A stretch of DNA of 64,000 nucleotides from Marinomonas aquiplantarum (GTDB lineage: Bacteria; Pseudomonadota; Gammaproteobacteria; Pseudomonadales; Marinomonadaceae): NCBI RefSeq assembly GCF_003314975.1, contig NZ_QNRF01000001.1, positions 558,001 through 622,000 of the forward strand. Reading direction: 5' to 3'. Both the position numbers and the translations under genes were made by a program. Shown piece after piece: positions 56,550 through 64,000 of this stretch (positions within the stretch are counted from its first letter, which is position 1; each line of letters begins with the position of its first letter). Below the pieces are notes generated by a model. The model saw only the letters and a program-made list of their open reading frames with translations, made no database searches and was not told the DNA's origin.

Positions 56550-57106
56550 AGCAATCCAAAGGGCGATTTGAAATGAGAGATTGTGTCAAATATGGCTTCA
56601 TTTACCAAGATACCAACGCCATATTGATGAAATACCGAGCGTCTTGCCCAAACACTATGAGGTTGATCTGGAAACATCGCCGCAGGTAATTCCGTAATTT
56701 CAATCGGGCTACGGGAGAGGGTGCGATGTTGGAAAAGATAACCGCCTAATGGCTTGTCTTTTAAATGAGGAACTTGACGCCAGTGACCAAGTAACGAGCG
56801 AGCAGGAATAATTGAGCGAGCATAGATCACGGTTTGACCATCCAGTTTTAACAGGACAGTGCGGATTCGGACGGCTTCTCTGGGCTTTAATTTGAGCTTA
56901 CGCCTTTCTCGGAGGCTGGCCGTGCCCCACTTGTCTTCAATCACCTCGACACTGAGTTTGCCAGCACGTTGTAATTTACTGGTTAATGATTTATCTGTGG
57001 TTAACCAAGGCCATAAATAGCTGGGTATTTTGGTTTTACGAACACAATGAGCAGGTTGCCAACGGTAGTCAAATTGCTTGGTGGCAAGTGAATTAAGGCG
57101 AGTCAT
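56546..57106 (-). CDS. ubiC: Chorismate pyruvate-lyase UbiC
   Basis: Makes 4-hydroxybenzoate from chorismate, the substrate of UbiA. 186 aa. Characteristic segments are TDKSLTSKLQRAG, RTVLLKLDGQTVIYARSIIPA and the SLLGHWRQVPHLKDKPLGGYLF stretch with the conserved active-site arginine and glycines. The start lies 6 bp after the stop of the upstream HDOD gene. Confidence 0.92.
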   Translation of the reverse strand: MTRLNSLATKQFDYRWQPAHCVRKTKIPSYLWPWLTTDKSLTSKLQRAGKLSVEVIEDKWGTASLRERRKLKLKPREAVRIRTVLLKLDGQTVIYARSIIPARSLLGHWRQVPHLKDKPLGGYLFQHRTLSRSPIEITELPAAMFPDQPHSVWARRSVFHQYGVGILVNEAIFDTISHFKSPFGLL

Positions 57107-57112
57107 ACAGTG

Positions 57113-58381
57113 TTAGGCATTCATTTTATCGATAAGAGAAACCATTTTATGTAGCTCATGAGAAGACTGATATACCTCTTCTCGGCATGCTTCTGCTTGC
57201 TCAATGTCTAAGCCTACCTCGACCAACACCGATGGATCTATTTCCAAATCATTGCGCAGTTGATGAGAAACATAGAGAAGTTTGGCTAATGTAGCGTGCT
57301 CACCATAATAGTGTGGCTTTTTGCTGTAGCGAATGGCTGTCCAAATGTTGTCTGGTAAACTCCAGTAACGTAACAGCCAAGACCCTAGCTGTTCCTTGGT
57401 AAAGTGCAGGATTTGCATTTCGACCAGTTCACTGGGTAAGTGTGCATTGGCTTCATAGTATCGAGACAAGATCGAAAAATGCGGTGGTAAAATGCTACTG
57501 ATGGCCAAATAACCGAAGTTTTGTAAAAGACCGGAAAGATAAGCATGACCCAGTTTAGGGCGCTTATCGTTAGGCATGGATTTTACTAAGGTTTCCATTA
57601 AGACAGCATTAGAAACTGAGTCCAGCCAGAAGTTCTCATAATGTCTTGGGCCATTGTCTGGGGCGTGGAAAGCATTCCCCATCGATAAGCCCAATGCTAG
57701 GTTCATCACCATATCAAACCCCAGAACTCGAATAATGGCATCTTCGACTGACTCAATTGTTCCAGGAGCGCCATAGTACGGAGATGAAGCCCAACTGATG
57801 ACCTGTGCCGCTAAGCTTGGGTCCAGTGCGATGACCTCACACAATTCATCTGTGCCTGCGGTTTGGTCAGCAGACAAGCGGATAATACGGTGAGAAGACG
57901 CGGGTAGTGGTGGAATTTCTAGGGTTTCTTCAAGGCGTTGTTTAAGGCGAATCGATTGAAAACGGCCAAGCGCCTCTAATATCTGCTCTTCATCATTTTC
58001 GTGGTTATCCGCTGGGCGCTTAATCTTATCAATGTCGAGTGAAATGTCTTCAAAACGATTTAAAGGGCCACTAAACATGGTTTTCAATTCATCCGAGCTG
58101 ACTTCATGGAACGGACCGTCCGATTTTAATCGTATCTGTACTTTTGGCTCGGTGAGTAAGCTGGATTCGATAATGCTCGACACACTGTTGGGTTTGATGA
58201 GCGGGTCGCCGTCACTGTTGAAGTTAGTGATGGGCTCAAAGCGTCGTTTGGTAATCCGAGAGACTGCAGCGATGTCTAACATATGTTGTTCAGGAAAAAT
58301 CACCTGTAAACGGCCAGTATGGTCTGCTAGATGAACCACTCGCAGTCGCTTGCTGGGCTGTTGATCGGCTGAGATTTCCAT
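57113..58381 (-). CDS. HDOD-domain protein with YbaK/ProX-like N-terminal domain
   Basis: 422 aa, cytoplasmic. The N-terminal ~120 residues (VVHLADHTGRLQVIFPEQHMLDIAAVSRI) resemble the aminoacyl-tRNA deacylase fold found fused to HDOD in gammaproteobacteria. The HDOD domain (about 150-360) has IPPLPASSHRIIRLSAD, ALDPSLAAQVISWASSPYYGAPG and IESVEDAIIRVLGFDMVMNLA. HDOD proteins are non-catalytic relatives of HD phosphohydrolases and act in signalling. It shares a tight unit with ubiC-ubiA (6-bp gap), a metabolic link I cannot explain. Confidence 0.83.
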   Translation of the reverse strand: MEISADQQPSKRLRVVHLADHTGRLQVIFPEQHMLDIAAVSRITKRRFEPITNFNSDGDPLIKPNSVSSIIESSLLTEPKVQIRLKSDGPFHEVSSDELKTMFSGPLNRFEDISLDIDKIKRPADNHENDEEQILEALGRFQSIRLKQRLEETLEIPPLPASSHRIIRLSADQTAGTDELCEVIALDPSLAAQVISWASSPYYGAPGTIESVEDAIIRVLGFDMVMNLALGLSMGNAFHAPDNGPRHYENFWLDSVSNAVLMETLVKSMPNDKRPKLGHAYLSGLLQNFGYLAISSILPPHFSILSRYYEANAHLPSELVEMQILHFTKEQLGSWLLRYWSLPDNIWTAIRYSKKPHYYGEHATLAKLLYVSHQLRNDLEIDPSVLVEVGLDIEQAEACREEVYQSSHELHKMVSLIDKMNA

Positions 58382-58413
58382 ATATTTTCTCTGTTAGAAC
58401 AAGGATTAATTAA

Positions 58414-58443
58414 ACTAAAAAAGCCCCTATGATAGGGGCTTTT
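58414..58443 (-). terminator. Terminator of the aap operon
   Basis: Perfect 11-bp stem (AAAAGCCCCTA/TAGGGGCTTTT, loop TGA). The minus-strand T-run continues after it. Confidence 0.9.
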
Positions 58444-58477
58444 GCAAATATAACAGATTTTAAAGACAAATATCGAA

Positions 58478-59257
58478 TCAGTGGTTCAAAATTTGGCTCA
58501 AGAACATTTGAGTACGATCATGCTGTGGATTGTCGAAGAACTCATGTGGTTCATTGGCTTCAACAATTTCACCTGCGTCCATGAAGACCACTCGGTCAGC
58601 AACGGTTTTCGCGAAGCCCATTTCGTGAGTCACACAAACCATGGTCATGCCTTCTTCTGCTAACTGAACCATAACGTCCAATACTTCTTTGATCATTTCT
58701 GGATCAAGTGCTGAAGTCGGTTCATCAAACAGCATGATACGTGGTTGCATACACAAGCCGCGAGCAATCGCCACACGTTGTTGCTGACCACCAGAAAGTT
58801 GACCTGGGTACTTCAAGGCTTGGTTCGCGATTTTCACACGTTCCAAGTAGTGCATGGCCATTTCTTCGGCTTGTTTCTTTGGCATTTTACGAACCCAGAT
58901 TGGTGCCAAGGTTAGGTTCTCTAGAATGCTTAAATGTGGGAACAAGTTGAAGTGTTGGAACACCATACCAACGTCCTTACGGATCGCTTCGATGTTCTTC
59001 AAGTTGTCGTTCATTTCGACGCCATCGACTAGAATCGTCCCTTTCTGGTGCTCTTCTAGGCGGTTAATACAGCGTGTCATGGTGGACTTACCGGAACCGG
59101 AAGGTCCACAAACAACGATTCGCTCACCTTTCTTAATGCTGAAGTTGATGTTCTTAAGTACGTGGAAATCACCGTACCATTTATTAACATCATTAAACTC
59201 GATAATTGCTTCTTCGCCCTGCGCTAGTTGGGCACGAGCCATATTGGTATTTGTCAT
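58478..59257 (-). CDS. aapP: General L-amino-acid ABC transporter ATP-binding protein AapP
   Basis: 259 aa ATPase of the polar-amino-acid (PAAT) class. Walker [10 protein letters not shown] is at residues 51-59, followed by MTRCINRLE, typical of GlnQ/AapP. Signature [15 protein letters not shown], Walker [15 protein letters not shown], switch histidine in VTHEMGFAK. Last gene of aapJQMP, with a terminator directly downstream. Confidence 0.95.
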   Translation of the reverse strand: MTNTNMARAQLAQGEEAIIEFNDVNKWYGDFHVLKNINFSIKKGERIVVCGPSGSGKSTMTRCINRLEEHQKGTILVDGVEMNDNLKNIEAIRKDVGMVFQHFNLFPHLSILENLTLAPIWVRKMPKKQAEEMAMHYLERVKIANQALKYPGQLSGGQQQRVAIARGLCMQPRIMLFDEPTSALDPEMIKEVLDVMVQLAEEGMTMVCVTHEMGFAKTVADRVVFMDAGEIVEANEPHEFFDNPQHDRTQMFLSQILNH

Positions 59258-59279
59258 TATATAGACCTCAAATTCTTAA

Positions 59280-60380
59280 CTAATTTCGCTTGTGCCCAGT
59301 TTCTAATTTACGCTCGATTCTCATACTGTAGCGAGACATACCAAAACAGGCTGCCCAGTAAATAAAACCGGCAAAGGCATAGCCTTCAATGGTCATTCCT
59401 AGCCAGTTAGCATCATGAGTGGCGGCTTGAATACGACCAAGTAGGTCAAACATTCCCACAATGTAAACCAGAGTGGTGTCTTTAAATAAACCAATGAAGG
59501 TGTTTACGATCCCTGGAATCACTAATTTTAATGCCTGCGGCAAAATGACCAAGATCATCGACTGCCAGTAGGTTAATCCCATCGCATCAGCGGCTTCATA
59601 TTGACCTTTCGGGATAGCTTGTAAGCCACCACGAATTACTTCGGCCATATAGGCTGCAGAGAACAAGGTAATGCCGATCAGTACTCGTAATAACTTGTTG
59701 AAGTTCATACCTTCAGGTAGGAACAAAGGAATCATTACGGATGCCATGAACAAGATAGTGATCAGAGGTACCGCTCGAATCGTTTCAATGAAGACGATAC
59801 ATACCGACTTTGCTATTGGCATTTTAGATTGACGACCAAGTGCCAACAAAACGCCAAGCGGGAAAGACGCCACAATACCGACAACCCCTAACAGGGTTGT
59901 CAAGAATAAGCCGCCCCACAAAGATGTCTCAACGATTTCTAGACCGAATACGCCACCTGCAAACAGGAAGTAAGCAATAACAGGATAAACCACCAAAATC
60001 ACTAGGGATAAATAGAGTTTATTCACTGTTTTAACAGCGTATGTACCTAATAAAATCACCAATAGAATCAAGGCTAAATTAATACGCCATGTTTCTTCTG
60101 ATGGGTACAGTCCATACATAAACTGTTTAAAGTAGACCCCGATAAATGCCCAGCAGGCACCGTCACCAGTACAGTCGGCTTTTGACGCACCAGTAAAGGT
60201 TGCTCCGACAATACCCCACTCGATAATGGGTGGGATCAGCAAATATAAAATATAAAAGCTAAACAGGGTTAAAAATACGTTTAATGGGGACGACAATAAA
60301 TTTTGACGAACCCAGGCCACCGCACCAACAGAATTCACTGGTGGTGGAAGGCTTGGTGATGGTTTGAATTCAATAGCCAT
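59280..60380 (-). CDS. aapM: General L-amino-acid ABC transporter permease AapM
   Basis: 366-aa permease of the His/Glu/Gln type, enlarged by an N-terminal region as usual for AapM/BztC. The coupling loop is GQYEAADAMGLTYWQSMILVILPQALK, preceded by AEVIRGGLQAIPKG. The C-terminus has the NWLGMTIEGYAF stretch. 10 bp after aapQ. Confidence 0.94.
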   Translation of the reverse strand: MAIEFKPSPSLPPPVNSVGAVAWVRQNLLSSPLNVFLTLFSFYILYLLIPPIIEWGIVGATFTGASKADCTGDGACWAFIGVYFKQFMYGLYPSEETWRINLALILLVILLGTYAVKTVNKLYLSLVILVVYPVIAYFLFAGGVFGLEIVETSLWGGLFLTTLLGVVGIVASFPLGVLLALGRQSKMPIAKSVCIVFIETIRAVPLITILFMASVMIPLFLPEGMNFNKLLRVLIGITLFSAAYMAEVIRGGLQAIPKGQYEAADAMGLTYWQSMILVILPQALKLVIPGIVNTFIGLFKDTTLVYIVGMFDLLGRIQAATHDANWLGMTIEGYAFAGFIYWAACFGMSRYSMRIERKLETGHKRN

Positions 60381-60390
60381 GTTCTTCCTC

Positions 60391-61566
60391 CTAGCGCTCT
60401 ATTAGTGACATTTTTTTGTTATACCAGTTCATAAACATTGAGATAGATAAGCTCAATGTACCGTAAACCAACATACACAGACCGATGTTCTCAATGGCTT
60501 GACCTGTTTGGTTTAGCGTCGTACCCATAACAACAGCAACCAATTCTGGGTAAGCGATAGCCGCACCCAATGAAGAGTTTTTCGCTAAGTTTAGGAATTG
60601 ACTAGTAAGGGGTGGAATAATGACTCGTAACGCTTGAGGTAAGACAATTAAACGCTGCGTTAGACTGTCTTTCAGACCCAAAGATCGTGCCGCTTCTGTT
60701 TGCCCCCAGTTTACGGACAAGATACCTGCACGAACGATTTCCGCAATGAAGGCACCTGTATAAGTCGACAATGCTACTAATACCGCCACAAATTCTGGCG
60801 GTAGAACCATACCTCCAGTGACGTTAAAACGGCTTTTTTGTGGAAGGTCGAATTCGATAGGGAACCCAGAAACCACCAAAGCTAAAAAGGTAATGACAAT
60901 GATAGTACCGAAAGACGCCCAGTAAGCTGGAAACCAGAGACCTGTTCTAGTTTGACGCTTTTTGGCCCAAACAACCAAAGCAATGGATGCGATGATGGAC
61001 AGGATAAAACCTGCGATCACAATACCAAAACCGTCTTGGGTGATTGGGTTGGGAGAATAGATACCACGTTTGTTTAAGAAGAAATCACCAAAAATGATAC
61101 TGTTTTTAGGGATAGGTAAGGTTGCTAAAACTGCAAAATACCAGAAAAACATTTGTAGCAATAATGGGATATTACGCAATGTCTCAACGTAAACAGTGGC
61201 TAATCGAGCAACCAACCAGTTATTAGAAAGACGAGCTAAGCCCATCACAACACCAATAACAGTGGCTAACGCGATCCCCAGTAAAGAGATAACAACGGTA
61301 TTAATCAGGGCAACAACAAACGCTCTTCCGTAGGTGTTGGCCTCAGTATACTCAATTAGGTGAATAAGGACGGGAAATCCAGCTGGTTGGTTTAAAAATT
61401 CAAAGCCAGTAGAAATACCTTGGTCTGCCAGGTTGGCTTGTAAGTTACTAAATAAGTAATAACCTACGAAAACTACCACGGCCAGAAGTAAAGCTTGAAA
61501 GATAAGGGCTCGGTTGCCTGCATCATTCAAAAAATTTTTTATACTTGAACTATTTTGATCGCTCAT
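60391..61566 (-). CDS. aapQ: General L-amino-acid ABC transporter permease AapQ
   Basis: 391-aa permease partner of AapM (BztB-like), with a large insert between the second and third helices. YVETLRNIPLLLQMFFWY and the coupling loop QTEAARSLGLKDSLTQRLIVLPQALR are present, preceded by AEIVRAGILSVNWG. Follows aapJ after about 110 bp holding a hairpin. Confidence 0.94.
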   Translation of the reverse strand: MSDQNSSSIKNFLNDAGNRALIFQALLLAVVVFVGYYLFSNLQANLADQGISTGFEFLNQPAGFPVLIHLIEYTEANTYGRAFVVALINTVVISLLGIALATVIGVVMGLARLSNNWLVARLATVYVETLRNIPLLLQMFFWYFAVLATLPIPKNSIIFGDFFLNKRGIYSPNPITQDGFGIVIAGFILSIIASIALVVWAKKRQTRTGLWFPAYWASFGTIIVITFLALVVSGFPIEFDLPQKSRFNVTGGMVLPPEFVAVLVALSTYTGAFIAEIVRAGILSVNWGQTEAARSLGLKDSLTQRLIVLPQALRVIIPPLTSQFLNLAKNSSLGAAIAYPELVAVVMGTTLNQTGQAIENIGLCMLVYGTLSLSISMFMNWYNKKMSLIER

Positions 61567-61620
61567 CTTGTTTCAGGCAGTTGAAATGCTCGTCAGATGT
61601 GTAAGGAAGGGGGGAGAAAT

Positions 61621-61644
61621 CCAGCGACTCAGTGGAGTCGCTGG
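61621..61644 (-). other. Stem-loop between aapJ and aapQ
   Basis: Perfect 10-bp stem (CCAGCGACTC/GAGTCGCTGG, loop of 4) about 30 bp after the aapJ stop. Only a short T-stretch follows on the minus strand. Likely a 3'-end stabiliser or partial terminator that keeps the binding protein in excess. Confidence 0.7.
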
Positions 61645-61674
61645 ATAAATACCCGAAGCAGGTCGCTTTAGGTA

Positions 61675-62697
61675 TTAACGTACTGGTGGCGCGTACATAA
61701 CACCACCTTCTGTCCATAGATTGTTAATACCGCGTGGTAGACCAACTGGTGTGTTTGGTCCAACGTTACGCTCAAACACTTCACCGTAGTTACCTACTTC
61801 AGCGATGATGTTGTAAGCCCAATCAGCACCAAGTCCTAGAGACTCACCCATGTTACCTTCAGCGCCTAGTAGACGACGGATACCTGGATCGTTTGACTCA
61901 GATTTGATTTTAGCAACGTTTTTAGAGTTGATGCCCATTTCTTCAGCGTTAACCTGAACGAACATAGCCCAAGTTACGATGTCTTTCCATTGGTTGTCAC
62001 CGTGACGAACAACAGGGCCTAGAGGCTCTTTAGAGATCGTTTCTGGAAGGATTACGTGAGCGTTTGGATCAGACAATTTTGAACGGTGAGCAGCAAGACC
62101 TGATTTATCCGTTGTGAAAACGTCACAACGACCAGAAGCGTAAGCAGCTAGTGCTTCGTCTGCTTTCTGTACGATAACAGGTACATAGTTCATTTTATGC
62201 TTACGGAAGAAATCCGCCATGTTCAATTCTGTTGTTGTACCTTGCTCAGTACAAACAGTGGCACCATCAAGATCTAGGGCAGATTCAACGCCTAAGTCTT
62301 TACGAGCCATGAAACCTTGACCGTCATAGAAGTTAACTGCTGTAAAATCTAGACCTAGAGACGTATCACGTGTGTAAGTCCAAGTCGTGTTACGAGACAG
62401 CATGTCGATCTCGCCAGACTGTAGGGCTGTGAAACGTTCTTTTGCAGAAAGAGGAGTGAATTTAACGGCTTGCGCATCACCAAAGATAGCAGCAGCGGTT
62501 GCACGACAAGCATCAACGTCGATACCAGTCCAGTTACCGTTTACATCGGCATTAGAGAAACCAGGAACGCCTTGGCTCACACCACATTGGATGAAGCCTT
62601 TTGCTTTTACGTCATCTAGGGTAGCAGCAGCTGCACCTGTGCTGATTGTTGCAGCAATGGCAGCGGTAGACAGTAATTTACCTACATTGGATTTCAT
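61675..62697 (-). CDS. aapJ: General L-amino-acid binding protein AapJ
   Basis: Periplasmic receptor of the aap/bzt importer, 340 aa. The signal peptide MKSNVGKLLSTAAIAATIS is cleaved after GAAA. The mature domain has IQCGVSQGVPGFSNADVNGNW, GIDVDACRATAAAIFGD, LSRNTTWTYTRD and ending NNLWTEGGVMYAPPVR, all close to AapJ/BztA. GGGAGG lies about 9 bp before the ATG. First gene of aapJQMP, and by its codon bias well expressed. Confidence 0.95.
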   Translation of the reverse strand: MKSNVGKLLSTAAIAATISTGAAAATLDDVKAKGFIQCGVSQGVPGFSNADVNGNWTGIDVDACRATAAAIFGDAQAVKFTPLSAKERFTALQSGEIDMLSRNTTWTYTRDTSLGLDFTAVNFYDGQGFMARKDLGVESALDLDGATVCTEQGTTTELNMADFFRKHKMNYVPVIVQKADEALAAYASGRCDVFTTDKSGLAAHRSKLSDPNAHVILPETISKEPLGPVVRHGDNQWKDIVTWAMFVQVNAEEMGINSKNVAKIKSESNDPGIRRLLGAEGNMGESLGLGADWAYNIIAEVGNYGEVFERNVGPNTPVGLPRGINNLWTEGGVMYAPPVR

Positions 62698-63238
62698 TAT
62701 ATTGAGCCTCCCAGGCGATTTTATATGTATGTTGTAATTTTGCAGAATTTCAATAGATTCAATTTGAAATCTATGGGTTTTAAAAGCAAAGTTGATGCCA
62801 ACATTTAATTATTCTTGTTGTCTTACATATGCAGACGATTCCTCTAGAGGATCATCACATGCCCCTATAGAATTACTCTTTTGCGTCATAGTCAAGAATA
62901 AAATATTAAAAACATGTCCCAATGTACTTATTTTTTGCACTTTATTTGACGATAAATGGTCTAGCAGAGGAATAGGGATCAATTTACTTAAGTGAAATTT
63001 AATTCAAAGAAAACAATGCGTTAGTATTAAAAAACTTTGTCTTTGTGCGCCTTTTTAGGGCGCGATAGTGTTTTTGTAGTCCATATTTGTGCGCGTGTGG
63101 TTTTGATGCTTTATTTTGGTGCCTTTTTGTAACAGCAAAGCCCATACAAAATATAATGGATAAAGCGCTTTCCCAAAATTACCCTCTACATGGTAAACTT
63201 AGCCATTCTTAGATGTTTAGTAAGGAGATCCATATCAA
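62698..63238. other. Divergent intergenic region aapJ-lrp
   Basis: 541 bp, A/T-rich, between divergent promoters. It contains the aapJ promoter described separately. On the lrp side there is TATAAT at 63152-63157 with only a poorly spaced TTGTAA (19 bp) as -35, and AAGGAG (63222-63227) 11 bp before the lrp ATG. No tRNA, small RNA or reading frame with a clear signal was seen. Confidence 0.5.
62867..62895 (-). promoter_or_regulatory. Possible sigma70 promoter of aapJQMP
   Basis: On the minus strand TTGACT (62890-62895), a 17-bp spacer and TTCTAT (62867-62872), about 170 bp before the aapJ start. Good -35 and spacing, weaker -10. Confidence 0.45.
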
Positions 63239-63715
63239 ATGGATAACTCAACAAAACCACTTGATCGATTGGACAAAAAAATTCTACGAGAGTTGCAAAT
63301 AAACGGTCGTTTATCCAATGTGGAGTTGGCGAGTCGTGTTGGTTTGAGTGCGACTCCTTGCTTGGAGCGGGTGCGTCGACTAGAGCGGAACGGCTATATT
63401 ACGGGCTATTGTGCTTTGGTTAACCCCAAAAAAGTGGATGCAGGTCTGTTGGTGTTTGTTGAGATTAGGTTAAAAACCACGTCACCTGAAGGCTTTAATG
63501 AATTCAAAACCGCAGTGTCTGAAATTCCAGAAATTTTAGAGTGTCATTTGATTGCTGGGGATTTTGAATACCTATTGAAAGCTCGTGTATCGAACATGGA
63601 CTCTTATCGACTGCTATTAGGTGAAACCTTACTGACCTTACCTCATGTGCGTGAGTCTCGCACTTATGTGGCGATGGAAGAAGTGAAGAGCACCACAGTC
63701 GTCAATATTCCTTAA
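63239..63715 (+). CDS. lrp: Lrp/AsnC-family global regulator, probable Lrp
   Basis: 158 aa, cytoplasmic. The N-terminal HTH (LDKKILRELQINGRLSNVELASRVGLSATPCLERVRRLE) has the exact Lrp recognition helix SATPCLERVRRLE. The C-terminal RAM domain (about 70-150) has VFVEIRLKTTSPEGFNEFKTAV and the effector-loop stretch CHLIAGDFEYLLKARV. Slightly shorter than E. coli Lrp. Divergent from the amino-acid importer aapJQMP, a plausible target. Ends 3 bp from the convergent recG end. Confidence 0.9.
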   Translation: MDNSTKPLDRLDKKILRELQINGRLSNVELASRVGLSATPCLERVRRLERNGYITGYCALVNPKKVDAGLLVFVEIRLKTTSPEGFNEFKTAVSEIPEILECHLIAGDFEYLLKARVSNMDSYRLLLGETLLTLPHVRESRTYVAMEEVKSTTVVNIP

Positions 63716-63718
63716 ACA

Positions 63719-64000
63719 TCAAACATTCAAATACTGATCATGATTCGGCAGCCATCGGCTTAGTAAGGGAGGGATGTGATCAGGAAAGTTCTGATGCAAT
63801 AATCCAGCGGCACGCTGTACATCGTCTAGCAAGGCTTTATCTCTCTGTAAGTCCGCCACTTTAAACTCCCACAAGCCTGTTTGTCGCGTGCCTAAAAGCT
63901 CTCCAGGTCCCCTTAGCTCTAAATCCTTCTCAGCGATTTTGAAACCATCACTGGTTTCTCTCATGGTCGATAATCGTGCTTTACCTTGTTGCCCAAGAGG
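63719..64000 (-). CDS. recG: ATP-dependent DNA helicase RecG (C-terminal part)
   Basis: The frame stays open to the right edge, so only the last ~94 residues are visible. PLGQQGKARLSTMRETSDGF, IAEKDLELRGPGELLGTRQTG and LPNHDQYLNV match the C-terminal end of RecG, the helicase that remodels stalled forks and Holliday junctions. The motif after helicase motif VI (MRETxDGFxIAExDLELRGPG) is diagnostic. The apparent ATG at 63964 is internal, not the start. Confidence 0.93.
   Translation of the reverse strand, partial: PLGQQGKARLSTMRETSDGFKIAEKDLELRGPGELLGTRQTGLWEFKVADLQRDKALLDDVQRAAGLLHQNFPDHIPPLLSRWLPNHDQYLNV

Noticed and set aside
63050..63130. A sigma54 promoter in the aapJ-lrp gap (GGCAC on the minus strand)
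   Set aside because: The distance between the GG and GC elements is 12 bp instead of 10.

Overview
The window looks like a piece of a chromosome of a marine gammaproteobacterium of the Oceanospirillales, most like Marinomonas. This rests on the gene order mnmG-rsmG-parA-parB-atpIBEFHAGDC, on gammaproteobacterial versions of CsdA/CsdE/TcdA, PhoBR/Pst, UbiCA and Opp, on many TRAP and amino-acid ABC transporters, and on moderate to low GC. The assignment is from family resemblance only. No tRNA, rRNA, insertion sequence, prophage or CRISPR array was seen; the window reads as core chromosome.

Layout. 0-0.8 kb: a TetR regulator with a palindromic operator in its own promoter. 0.8-1.35 kb: a very AT-rich gap with several DnaA-box-like nonamers, a possible replication origin. 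1.35-5.6 kb: mnmG, rsmG, parA, parB. 5.7-12.96 kb: the F1Fo ATP synthase operon, with a good sigma70 promoter, a final terminator, and stem-loops placed after atpE, atpA and atpD. 13-20 kb: a TrmB-like regulator, the csdA-csdE sulfur-transfer pair facing tcdA, a MocR-type regulator, a DsbA-family thiol oxidoreductase and an aromatic/aspartate aminotransferase. 20-24.7 kb: a small conserved protein, uvrD, an XRE-2TM regulator and a Gfo/Idh/MocA oxidoreductase.

25-35.6 kb is a catabolic and uptake region. It holds two tandem paralogous TRAP binding lipoproteins, a proline-utilisation cluster in which the C-terminal ALDH-like domain of PutA is a separate gene, an AraC regulator, a quinone oxidoreductase, and a TRAP DctQM pair with no binding protein beside it. 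35.9-42.6 kb is the phosphate operon pstSCAB-phoU. 42.7-46 kb holds a free-methionine-sulfoxide reductase and a three-gene unit on the opposite strand: a cysteine-free molybdopterin-oxidoreductase-fold periplasmic protein, a membrane hybrid-kinase homologue that has lost its phosphorylatable His and Asp, and an intact HPt protein. 46-51.7 kb is an oligopeptide ABC operon. 51.9-53.5 kb is cysZ translationally coupled to a response regulator. 53.6-55.6 kb is phoBR, 55.7-58.4 kb is ubiA/ubiC/HDOD, 58.5-62.7 kb is an AapJQMP amino-acid ABC operon, then a divergent Lrp gene and the 3' part of recG at the right edge.

How the genes work together. PhoR-PhoB very probably controls pst: the same Pho-box variant lies upstream of both pstS and phoB. 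Several operons that need unequal subunit amounts (atp, pst, opp, aap) carry stem-loops directly behind the gene whose product is needed in excess. Lrp sits next to the amino-acid importer, and the AraC protein next to putA probably replaces the DNA-binding domain that this PutA lacks. The least explained parts are the pseudokinase/HPt/periplasmic triad, the split PutA and the orphan TRAP pieces.
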